Below, one piece after another: positions 7,081 to 15,100 of a DNA stretch of 16,071 bases; position 1 is the first letter of the stretch, and each line of letters opens with the position of its first letter. This stretch comes from DASPWV01 sp046727855 (GTDB lineage: Bacteria > Acidobacteriota > Vicinamibacteria > Vicinamibacterales > UBA2999). A model generated the notes under the pieces. It did no database searches. It saw nothing but the letters and a program-made list of their open reading frames with translations, and was not told the DNA's origin. The stretch is from assembly GCA_046727855.1 (NCBI GenBank), contig JBKPDL010000021.1:1-16071 (forward strand), in the 5' to 3' direction. Both the position numbers and the translations under genes were made by a program.

Positions 7081-10000
7081 TCAGAATGTAAACCTCGCCG
7101 CCAACTGCAGCGCGCGTGGACCACCGGAGCCGAACGTCTGTCCCACGCGCTGGTTCGGTTTGCCAAATGACGCAGGCACGGCCAGGTTGTAGTTGAAGTT
7201 GGTTACGTTCGACACGTTGAAGATGTTGAACACTTCCGCCATCAACTGCAACTGCGTTTCGCCGAACCTGATCGCCTTCGAGACACGCACATCCTGCGAG
7301 CTGAAGTTGTCGGAGAGTGGGTAGTCGGTGGGCAGCGCAATCACGGGGTAGCGCGCAGCGCCCCCGGTCGCGCGACCAGCGGCGCCCGCCGGCGTCAGTG
7401 TGCCCGCGATGCGCGTGTTGTACTCCTGCACCAGGTCTTCGAGGTCGCCCTTGCTCAAATAGCCGGAATAGCCCTGACCAAGGACGTTGAGAAGCGACGT
7501 GAACCCGCCACTCGTGATGTCGCTGCCAGTGTTGCTGTAACCGTTAATGAGCGGTGCTATGGGTGGGCGGCTCAGGAACGCGGAGAGAACCGAGATCTGC
7601 ACGTCCCACGGCAGCTGCACCATACCCGATACAGTCAGGTTGTGATGGGGCAGGTCTGGGCCGTAGCTCGCGAAGAAGTCGTCGACATTGTAGGTGATGC
7701 TGTTGACGCTCTTGCTGAACTGCAGCGCGTACGAGGCCGACAATTGCCACCGGTTCGAGAAGCGCTTGTCCGCTTTGATCAGAAGACCTGTGTACGTCGA
7801 CTTTGCGCCCGGCCACCAGAAATTGATCGGTCCCGCCGAGCATTGCGCGTTGGGATCATTGGCTTGTGCCGCCGTGCACGCGGGAATGATCGGTCCCTGT
7901 ACCGAGTTGAACTTGTTGTAATCCACGCTGGCACCGAAGAAGCCGCCAGGTGTGCCGTGCAGCATCTTGCGATACACAACGTCGGCCGACACTGATATGT
8001 CGTCGCTCACCTGGCGCTGCGCGCCCAGGTTGACGTGATAGGCACGCGCCGTGGGGAACTCACGCGGGAAGAGCGCGCCCAACGCCGTGGCCTGCTTCGA
8101 AAGAAGAATCTGCGGCGTGTCACCGGTGCCGGGATACTTCGCTTCCTGTTGGGCCCGCAGCGTCGGAAGCTGCGCGAGAAACATCGAGTACGTGTAGAGT
8201 GGCTGCCCCGTCGCCGGATTGATCAAGGCATTGAGGAAGGCCGGGCTGAACGGCTGGCCGGTGGACGGGTTGATCACGGCAGCGTTCCCGATGAATTGCC
8301 GGCCAGAGCCGCCGATCACCGCGCGCTCACCGAGGCGCCACCATCCGAGCTGGGTGTCGTAGAAGAGGCCGGCGCCGCCGTGAATGGCAGTGGCCCGCTT
8401 GGTGTTGAACGAGTACGCGAAGCCGGCGGCCGGTGAGAAGTTCTTGTATTCCTTTTGGGTGGGACTCAAGTCGCTGCCGTAGAGCGGCGCGAGAAACGCG
8501 GGCCGCTGCAGATCGTAATTGAGCACGTTCGTCTCGTGCTGCCAGCCGAGGCCGTAGTTGATCGTGAGAGCCGACGAGGCGCGCCAGCTGTCCTGCACGT
8601 AGAGGTGATACCGATCGTTTTTCTTGGCGCGCTCGGGATGGTACGACGGCTGCGAAGGATCGCCGATGCCGAGCAGAAACGTGACAACCGGCAGCTTCAG
8701 TAAATCGGCCTGGCTGTGGATCGTGCGGTCCGGCAGCCCAAACAGCGCCGGCAACGCCGGATTGGCGTTGGCGAGGAATTCCGGCGAAAGCAGATAGACA
8801 CGCGCCGGATCGAAGAAGCCCCAGTAGCCCGGCGCATCGGCGTGCTCCCACGTTCCGCCAAACTTCACTTGATGCGAACCCTTGAGCCATGTCGTGTTGT
8901 TCGAGATTGGAATACGGTGGAGATCGCGGCCCTGCGGCGAATTGAAGTTGTTGCCGAGCTGGAAGTTGACCGAGTTGAGGTAGAAGATCTCCGGTCCACC
9001 CGACCCCATACAAATCGTGTTGGGGTCGCCTATACAAGCCGCCGGCGTGTTTCTGTTGCGCCAGTACATATGTGACACGCGCAGCTCGTTCACCACCGAG
9101 GAGCTGAACACGCTGGTGAGCCCGAACAGCTGCTGATCCACGTGATTCTTGTTCGATACGAAATTCGACGGCGGCACCGGTGTGCCGAACGGTCCGCTGT
9201 TGGTGTTGTTGTCGTGCGAATAGCGTCCGAAGAATTGATGCTTGTTGCTCGATCGAAAATCGATGCGGCCGCTCGCCTGATTGCTCACATACGGTGCCGG
9301 TGCAAGCGTACCGAACCCAGCCACTGATGGCAGGTCTGGCTGCACGACATACACGCCGTGCTGATCGGTGCGCTCATAGCTGCCGAAGAAATGCACCTTG
9401 TCACGCTTGATTGGCCCGCCAAGCACGAACCCACCCTGTCGTCGTGAGAATTCGGGATCGTCCGTGAGGGTGTTGCGCGCCAGGCTCGGGTAGGCGGCCA
9501 TTTCGTTGCCGCGGCTGTAGAAATAGCCGGCCCCGTGAAAGTCGTTCGATCCCGAGCGGGTGACCACGTTGATCGCGCCAAAGGCGGCGATACCGGTCGA
9601 GAGATCGAAGTTCGCCGTCGAGATCTGGAACTCCTGCACAACTTCCTGCGAGAAGTTCTGACCCGGGCCGCCTTCCACCGGATTGCGCACGTTGCCGCCA
9701 TCCACCGTGATCGCGGTGCGCGAGGCGGGCGCTCCGAGCACAGACACGGTGAACTGCGCGTTGAACTGCGCCGGGTTGCCAAGGTTGACGGTGACGCCAG
9801 GCTGCAGTTGCGCAAGGTTCATGAAGCTGCGGCCGTTGAGCGGCAGGTTTTCGATCTGCGATCGTTCGACAACGCCCTGAACGCGGTTGGAGACGAGATC
9901 GACGGCGGTTGACGCGCCGGTCACCGTCACCGTTTCCTGGCGCGCGCTCAGCTCGAGTGACAGCTTGACGGTCGTGACGGCGCCCGTCGTCACCGTCACC

Positions 10001-10269
10001 GGACTGACGACCGGCTGAAACCCTTGGGCGACCACGAGCACGTCGTAGGACCCGGCCAAGAGAGACGGCACCGAGAACGTGCCATCAGCCCGCGTCTCGA
10101 CCACGCGCGACGCGCCGGTGTCCTTGTTGGTGATAGTGACGGCGGCGCTTGGCAGCAGGGCGCCCTGGCTGTCGGTTACCGTCCCGGCGATCGTACCGGT
10201 CGGGGTTTGCGCCATGAGGGAACTTGCAATGGCAAGGACGAGCACAAGCGGCAAAGCAACACGCAACAT
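7081..10269 (-). CDS. TonB-dependent receptor, Oar-like, with carboxypeptidase regulatory domain
   Basis: A 1062-residue outer-membrane protein of the large Oar-like TonB-dependent receptor class abundant in Acidobacteriota. A signal peptide (about 1-20, ending SSLMA) is followed by a carboxypeptidase-regulatory-like beta-sandwich (about 24-105; TGTIAGTVTDSQGA). The plug domain follows (about 115-240; IENLPLNGRSFMNLAQLQPG, INVVTRSGSNDFHG), then a long beta-barrel ending in LAARFTF with the terminal Phe typical of barrel proteins. The substrate cannot be told from sequence; complex glycans or peptides are usual guesses for the class. I start it at ATG 10269 because a GGAGG lies four bases upstream and the signal peptide begins there. 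The frame is open to 10398, but those 43 residues would read through a leader hairpin. It is divergent from the cytochrome gene and shares its control region. Confidence 0.92.
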   Translation of the reverse strand: MLRVALPLVLVLAIASSLMAQTPTGTIAGTVTDSQGALLPSAAVTITNKDTGASRVVETRADGTFSVPSLLAGSYDVLVVAQGFQPVVSPVTVTTGAVTTVKLSLELSARQETVTVTGASTAVDLVSNRVQGVVERSQIENLPLNGRSFMNLAQLQPGVTVNLGNPAQFNAQFTVSVLGAPASRTAITVDGGNVRNPVEGGPGQNFSQEVVQEFQISTANFDLSTGIAAFGAINVVTRSGSNDFHGAGYFYSRGNEMAAYPSLARNTLTDDPEFSRRQGGFVLGGPIKRDKVHFFGSYERTDQHGVYVVQPDLPSVAGFGTLAPAPYVSNQASGRIDFRSSNKHQFFGRYSHDNNTNSGPFGTPVPPSNFVSNKNHVDQQLFGLTSVFSSSVVNELRVSHMYWRNRNTPAACIGDPNTICMGSGGPEIFYLNSVNFQLGNNFNSPQGRDLHRIPISNNTTWLKGSHQVKFGGTWEHADAPGYWGFFDPARVYLLSPEFLANANPALPALFGLPDRTIHSQADLLKLPVVTFLLGIGDPSQPSYHPERAKKNDRYHLYVQDSWRASSALTINYGLGWQHETNVLNYDLQRPAFLAPLYGSDLSPTQKEYKNFSPAAGFAYSFNTKRATAIHGGAGLFYDTQLGWWRLGERAVIGGSGRQFIGNAAVINPSTGQPFSPAFLNALINPATGQPLYTYSMFLAQLPTLRAQQEAKYPGTGDTPQILLSKQATALGALFPREFPTARAYHVNLGAQRQVSDDISVSADVVYRKMLHGTPGGFFGASVDYNKFNSVQGPIIPACTAAQANDPNAQCSAGPINFWWPGAKSTYTGLLIKADKRFSNRWQLSASYALQFSKSVNSITYNVDDFFASYGPDLPHHNLTVSGMVQLPWDVQISVLSAFLSRPPIAPLINGYSNTGSDITSGGFTSLLNVLGQGYSGYLSKGDLEDLVQEYNTRIAGTLTPAGAAGRATGGAARYPVIALPTDYPLSDNFSSQDVRVSKAIRFGETQLQLMAEVFNIFNVSNVTNFNYNLAVPASFGKPNQRVGQTFGSGGPRALQLAARFTF

Positions 10270-10273
10270 GGGG

Positions 10274-10278
10274 CCTCC
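10274..10278 (-). promoter_or_regulatory. Ribosome binding site of the TonB receptor
   Basis: On the minus strand GGAGG lies four bases before ATG 10269. The spacing is short but usable. It favours this start over the longer open frame beginning at 10398. Confidence 0.7.
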
Positions 10279-10310
10279 AAGAGAGGTGCGACGTGTGCGA
10301 CAGGCGCGAT

Positions 10311-10357
10311 GGGTGCGGAAGGTGCGGTGCAGCGCATTTGCCGCACCTCCCGCACCC
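10311..10357 (-). repeat. Long hairpin in the TonB receptor leader
   Basis: Plus-strand arms GGGTGCGGAAGGTGCGG (10311-10327) and CCGCACCTCCCGCACCC (10341-10357) pair over 17 positions with one mismatch, around a 13-base loop. In the receptor mRNA the odd position becomes a G-U pair, so the stem is complete there; on the other strand it is an A-C mismatch. It lies 42 bases before the receptor start codon. It could be a leader element or another dispersed repeat. Confidence 0.75.
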
Positions 10358-10399
10358 ACGCCACCTGAGCATTTGGTTTCGCGGGGCCGAGCATACACT

Positions 10400-10411
10400 G
10401 AACAGCCGTTC
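10400..10411. promoter_or_regulatory. Candidate operator GAAC-N4-GTTC (copy 1)
   Basis: GAACAGCCGTTC, followed by GGCTAG, lies in the divergent spacer between the receptor and cytochrome genes. It repeats as GAACAGCTGTTC at 10455, 55 bp away. The paired dyads look like sites for one dimeric regulator. Confidence 0.5.
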
Positions 10412-10420
10412 GGCTAGGAA

Positions 10421-10447
10421 CGTAAATATGTGTATTCAGAATTTACG
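10421..10447. promoter_or_regulatory. AT-rich central dyad CGTAAAT-N13-ATTTACG
   Basis: Perfect 7-bp arms (10421-10427 and 10441-10447) flank 13 bases. The dyad lies nearly midway between the two GAAC-N4-GTTC sites. It is the most AT-rich piece of the spacer, so promoter elements for one or both divergent genes may lie here. Confidence 0.45.
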
Positions 10448-10452
10448 AGATT

Positions 10453-10468
10453 CCGAACAGCTGTTCGG
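10453..10468. promoter_or_regulatory. Candidate operator, perfect 16-bp palindrome (copy 2)
   Basis: CCGAACAGCTGTTCGG is an exact palindrome containing GAAC-N4-GTTC. It ends just before a possible -10 box, GATAAT (10471-10476), of the cytochrome gene, so a bound protein would probably repress. I found no matching -35 box. The core resembles the Gram-positive LexA box (GAAC-N4-GTTC), but the regulator is unknown. Confidence 0.55.
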
Positions 10469-10487
10469 TAGATAATGGTCCTTCACC

Positions 10488-10491
10488 GGAG
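10488..10491 (+). promoter_or_regulatory. Ribosome binding site of the cytochrome gene
   Basis: GGAG lies seven bases before ATG 10499. It selects this ATG over the in-frame ATG at 10475, which has no ribosome site and would put eight extra residues before the signal peptide. Confidence 0.7.
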
Positions 10492-10498
10492 CCCAAAC

Positions 10499-11881
10499 AT
10501 GACCAGAAAGCTTTTCGTTGCGGCCGCCGCCTTGGCGGTCGCCGCCGTCGCTGCACCTGTGCTTACGGCCCAGGCGCCGGCGACGGCGACCCAGACCGCG
10601 CCGACGTTTAGCAAGGATATTGCGCCGATTTTCTATGCGAACTGCACTACTTGTCACCGGCCGGGCGAGGTCGCGCCGATGTCGCTCCTCACGTTCAAGG
10701 ATGCGCGCCCGTGGGCGCGATCGATCGCGACCAAGGTGAAAGACGGCACCATGCCGCCATGGCATGCCGACCCGGCGGTTGGCGATTTCGTCAACGCGCG
10801 CCGGCTCACCGACGAGCAGAGGGCCACAATCATCAGGTGGGTCGACGCGGGCGCACCGGAAGGCAATCCAGGCGACTTGCCCGGGCAGCCGAAGTACACC
10901 GACGGCTGGAGCCTCGGCGAACCGGATGTCGTGTTGACGATGCAGGAAGAGTTCGCAATTCCGGCGACGGGCACCGTTCCCTATAAGTACTTCGAGATTC
11001 CGACCAACTTCACCGAAGACCGCTGGTTGACCGCCTACGAAATGCGGCCGGGCAATCGCTCGGTGGTGCACCACGTCATCGTCAATCTGCGTAATCCGCA
11101 GGCTGCGCAGCAGCCGCAGCAGGCCGACGCTGCGTCGCGGCCGAAGCCGTCGATCGAACCCGCCGAGGGTATGGAGATTCCTCCAGGTCAGACCGGGGGA
11201 CGGGCGCTGCCCGAAGGTCAGCGCAAGCCGCTCGCCGCCGACGAGCGATCGCCGCGCGGCGTGATGGGAACGATCGGCGGATACGTGCCTGGCAACGCGA
11301 TTCGTGTGTTGCCACAGGACACCGCGATTCGCATTCCAGCGGGCTCGTCGCTCGTGTTCCAGATGCACTACACGCCGGTTGGGGAAGCGACGACGGATCG
11401 CACGCGCATCGGACTTTTCCTCGCGAAGGAGCCACCGAAGATCGTGTTGAACGCCACGGCGCTCGTGAACGGGAGCCTGCACATTCCTGCAGGCGCGGCC
11501 GATCACCGCGTCGATGCGGAAGCGACCGTCAATCGCGACATCCTGCTCTGGAGCATGGTGCCGCACACGCACATGCGCGGCAAGCGCTGGCTCTACGAGG
11601 TCGAGTATCCGGACGGCCGCCGCCAGACGATTCTGTCGGTGCCGAACTACGACTTCGAGTGGCAGCACGAATATCAGTTCCGCGAGCCGCTGAAATTGCC
11701 GCAAGGATCGAAGATCCATGCGAGCGCGTGGTACGACAATTCCAAGTCGAATCGTTACAATCCGGACCCGACGCAGGAGGTTTGGTGGGGCGATCAGACG
11801 TGGGAAGAAATGATGTTCACCGCGATTAACTTCAGCGTCGTCGGCCCGCCCTCACCGTCTACGACGCGCCAACAGCAATAA
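10499..11881 (+). CDS. Secreted cytochrome c fused to copper type II monooxygenase-like domain
   Basis: A 460-residue exported protein. A signal peptide (about 1-24; RKLFVAAAALAVAAVAAPVL) precedes a c-type cytochrome domain with a CTTCH haem site (Cys49, Cys52, His53) and the MPPWHAD motif (about 85-91) common in such domains. From about 160 on it resembles the PHM/DBH-type ascorbate-dependent copper monooxygenase fold. Candidate copper ligands are the His pair in VVHHVIVN (191-192), His290 in FQMHYTP, HTH in MVPHTHMRG (356, 358) and a Met in WEEMMF (438/439). Periplasmic haem is thus placed beside a possible copper hydroxylation centre; the substrate is unknown. A Gln/Pro-rich insert (about 201-250) separates the two parts of the copper region. 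The gene is divergent from the TonB receptor, and the shared spacer holds three dyads, so the pair may be co-regulated. Fold assignments rest on motifs; activity is inferred. Confidence 0.85.
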   Translation: MTRKLFVAAAALAVAAVAAPVLTAQAPATATQTAPTFSKDIAPIFYANCTTCHRPGEVAPMSLLTFKDARPWARSIATKVKDGTMPPWHADPAVGDFVNARRLTDEQRATIIRWVDAGAPEGNPGDLPGQPKYTDGWSLGEPDVVLTMQEEFAIPATGTVPYKYFEIPTNFTEDRWLTAYEMRPGNRSVVHHVIVNLRNPQAAQQPQQADAASRPKPSIEPAEGMEIPPGQTGGRALPEGQRKPLAADERSPRGVMGTIGGYVPGNAIRVLPQDTAIRIPAGSSLVFQMHYTPVGEATTDRTRIGLFLAKEPPKIVLNATALVNGSLHIPAGAADHRVDAEATVNRDILLWSMVPHTHMRGKRWLYEVEYPDGRRQTILSVPNYDFEWQHEYQFREPLKLPQGSKIHASAWYDNSKSNRYNPDPTQEVWWGDQTWEEMMFTAINFSVVGPPSPSTTRQQQ

Positions 11882-11959
11882 ACGGGAGGTTCCGAAGTTC
11901 CAATCAAGCTCATTTGAACTCGACGGATTCGAGACCGGCTCGGTCAGCATTGTCGTCCA

Positions 11960-12153
11960 GCGCGGTGTCGAGTCGCGTCTGGTTACGCGCACGGCCGCAT
12001 GCTCTATTCGAAGGGCGATGCGCCGTCGTCAACGGCGGAACCGACAACGGCTTGATGGTGGGGCAAAACCTCATCGTGACGCGTTACTTGCGCGCGAACA
12101 GCAAGGGTTTGCGCGCCGTCCGTCGAGCAGCTCGGACGGTCGATTGTGGATAG
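11960..12153 (+). pseudogene. Possible decayed gene remnant
   Basis: Two adjacent plus-strand frames give GYAHGRMLYSKGD (about 11981-12019) and then, after a shift, AVVNGGTDNGLMVGQNLIVT (about 12022-12081). Joined, they look like a conserved repeat-type segment (G-R-x-L...GD-xVVN-G-x-DNG-xxVGQ) that I recall from acidobacterial envelope proteins, but I cannot name the family. No start codon with a ribosome site precedes it. The rest of the 279-bp gap between the cytochrome and SNF2 stop codons holds nothing I recognise. Confidence 0.25.
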
Positions 12154-12160
12154 TCAGTCC

Positions 12161-15100
12161 CTACGCGAGAAGCAGCTCCAAATCTTCTCTCTGCAGTCCG
12201 CGCAGTCCGCCCGTGCCCGCCTCGAGAATCGCGTCCGCGAGCGCGCGCTTGCGGGATTGAAGTTCCAGGATGCGCTCCTCGACCGTGTTCTGCGCGACGA
12301 GGCGATACGCAAACACCGGCTTGCTCTGCCCAATCCTGTGCGTGCGATCAATCGCTTGCGCCTCCACCGCCGGGTTCCACCACGGATCGAGTAGAAACAC
12401 ATACTCCGCCGCGGTGAGGTTGAGTCCCACGCCGCCCGCTTTAAGACTGATCAGAAACAGCGCGCAGTTCTCATCCTCCTGAAATCTCGCCACCCGCTCC
12501 GCACGATCGCGCGTCTGCCCGTCGAGATACTCGTAGACGATGCCGTGCTCGTCGAGGCGACTTTTCAGTAAGGCAAGCAGTGTCGTGAACTGAGAGAATA
12601 CCAGCGCCTTGCTTCCTTCTTCGACGACCTCCTTCAGCCGCGGCAGCAGCAGATCGAACTTCGCGGAGTTGCTCTTCGAATCGAACGTGTAGCGCGGACC
12701 TTCAGGTCCGCGCTCGAGGAGACCCGTATGACATGCCGCCTGACGCAGTCTTAACAGCGCCTCGAAAATCTGCAGCTTCGATTTCGCGAGGCCGTCGCGC
12801 TCAACCTTCTTCAACAAGACGCGTCGATAGTGATCGCGCAGCTCGTTGTAGAGACGCCGCTGGTCGGCCTCGAGCTCGCAGTAGAGCGTCTCTTCGGTGC
12901 GCGACGGCAATTCCGGCGCAACCTGCTCCTTTGTGCGGCGCAGGAAGAACGGTCGCAATCCCTTCGCTAATCGCGCGATGTGCTCCCGCGATTCGGCGAT
13001 GGTTGTGATCCCGCGCAGCTCGAACACGTCGCCGCGTCCCAGCAAGCCCGGATTGAGAAAGTCGAAGAGGCTTTGCAGCTCGCCGAGGTGATTTTCGACT
13101 GGCGTGCCCGTCAGCGCGAGCCGATGATCGGCGCGCAACAGCCGTACCGCCTTTGCGGTTGCCGTCCCGGCGTTCTTGATCGCCTGCGCCTCGTCAAGGA
13201 TGACGTAATCGAAGTGATGATTTTGCAGCGCTGGCACGTCGCGCCTGAGCGTGCCGTACGTGGTCAGAACAAGATCGGCATCAGGGATTGCGTCGATCGC
13301 TTCGTGACGTTCTGCGTGCGCGAAGTCGAGGATCCTGAGCTCGGGCGCAAACCGCGACGCTTCGCTCATCCAGTTGAAGAGGAGCGAGCGCGGCAGCACC
13401 ACAAGCGATGGCTTGTGCGCGCGCGCGGGATCGAGTCGGCGCTGTTCGAGCATGGCCAGCACCATGACGGTTTTGCCCAGGCCCATGTCGTCCGCAAGGC
13501 AGCCGCCGAAACCGAAATCGCGGAGGAAGCGCATCCAGCCGAGCGCCTCGCATTGATAGCCGCGCAGCGTGCCCTGAAATGTCGGCGGCGCGTCTTCTGC
13601 GCGGACGCCCTCGAAGCGCTGCAGTTGCTCGCGCGCGCGGGCGAAGCCGTCGTCCCAGTCCACCGCTGGTTGCGCGGCGAGGAGCGCGTCGAGGAGCGCC
13701 ACTTGTGACGGTTTGAAGCGAACGGTTGTCTCGCTTGTGTCGCCAAGTGCGACGAGCGGTGCGACGTGCGCGAGCCACTCCTCTGGCAGCATGCCGATCG
13801 TGCCGTCGCCCAGCGTGATCAGGCGGTTGCCCGACTTGATGGCCTTGAGGAGCTCAGGCAGACCGATCGCGGCGCCGCTGTCGTCGTGCGCATCGAGCTC
13901 GAACCAGTCGATGTTGGACTTGATGTGAAGGCTCGGCGCGTTCATCGAGCGATAGCGCAGTCCCTCGGCCTCGACGAGCCATCCATGCGCCACGAGCCAG
14001 TGGACAAACGCCGACAGCTTGCGCGCGTTGATGAATACCTCGTGCTCGCCGTGGTGAGGGTTGTAGTAGCGGTCGCCCGCTGACGCAGCGTCGAAACTCA
14101 CTCCGTGTCGCTTGAGCGTAAACAGCGCTTCTTGCTCCGCGGGCAGATCACGTCGATACACGACACGTCCATCACCGCTCACGATGCGCACACTACCGTC
14201 GATCGGCGCGCGTGTGGTCTCGTACTCGGCAACGACGTCAACCGCACACGTGCCCCAAGGAGTGGGTGCGCCGATCGTCGCGCGGAATCGCGGCGCTACG
14301 GTCCGTTCTTGCCACTGCAGATCTTCGGGCAGCGTGATCGCTTCGACGCCGGATGCCGCGATTGAATCGACCAACTCGCGTCGCGAGTCGAGAGGGATGT
14401 GGATCACACCACGCGATCGCAACTGCCGGGCCCACGCGAATCCTCCCACGGGATCAAATGGCGCCGCGACGTTGCCCAGCACTGCGACGCTGTCGGTGAG
14501 AAGCGCGAAGTCGTGCACGCTGACCCGCCGCTCGCCGCGGGAGATGAACGCGTCGACGCGGTAGCCGCTAGCGACCTCCCCGCCTTCGCTCGCACCGCGA
14601 TCGCTGGCGAGCTTCGGCGAGGCCTCGCCGAAGCGGCCTTCGGCCGCGGAGGCAGGCGTCCCTGCTAGCGACCTCCCGCCTTCGCTCGCCTTCTGGTCGG
14701 CGGCGAGCTTCGGCGAGACAAGCCGTTCCTCCCCCAGACCTCGGTCCGCGGTTGTGTCTTCCTCGCGCGTGACCACCAACCGTAGTCGCCACGGCTCGCC
14801 CGGCTCCCACGCCAGCGTCACATCGTTGTCACTCTTTGCCGCTCGCTGCGGGTCGTCCGGATGCCCGGTCCGCAGCCGCACGCGTCCCGTGTTGCACAGG
14901 CGATGCAACAGCATGTCGAGCATCGGCGCCTTCACGTATTCCACCGGCAGCGGTTGCGACGTGAACCCGTAGCCGTACGGCCCGCCCTCGCGCGGAATGG
15001 CGGACGTCGCGTGAATGAGCGCGAGCGCCCAGCGGTCGTCGTTCTCGGGCAAGTAAGCGATGCCGCTGAGCGTCAACCGTGACGGCTGCGGCTTTCCCCA

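Noticed and set aside
10270..10398. 43-residue N-terminal extension of the TonB receptor
   Set aside because: It covers the leader hairpin, would precede the signal peptide, and the GGAGG at 10274-10278 supports the inner start.
10436..11719. Long minus-strand open frame of 427 codons
   Set aside because: It is antisense to the cytochrome/monooxygenase gene, whose motifs are unmistakable. The translation is a high-GC artefact.
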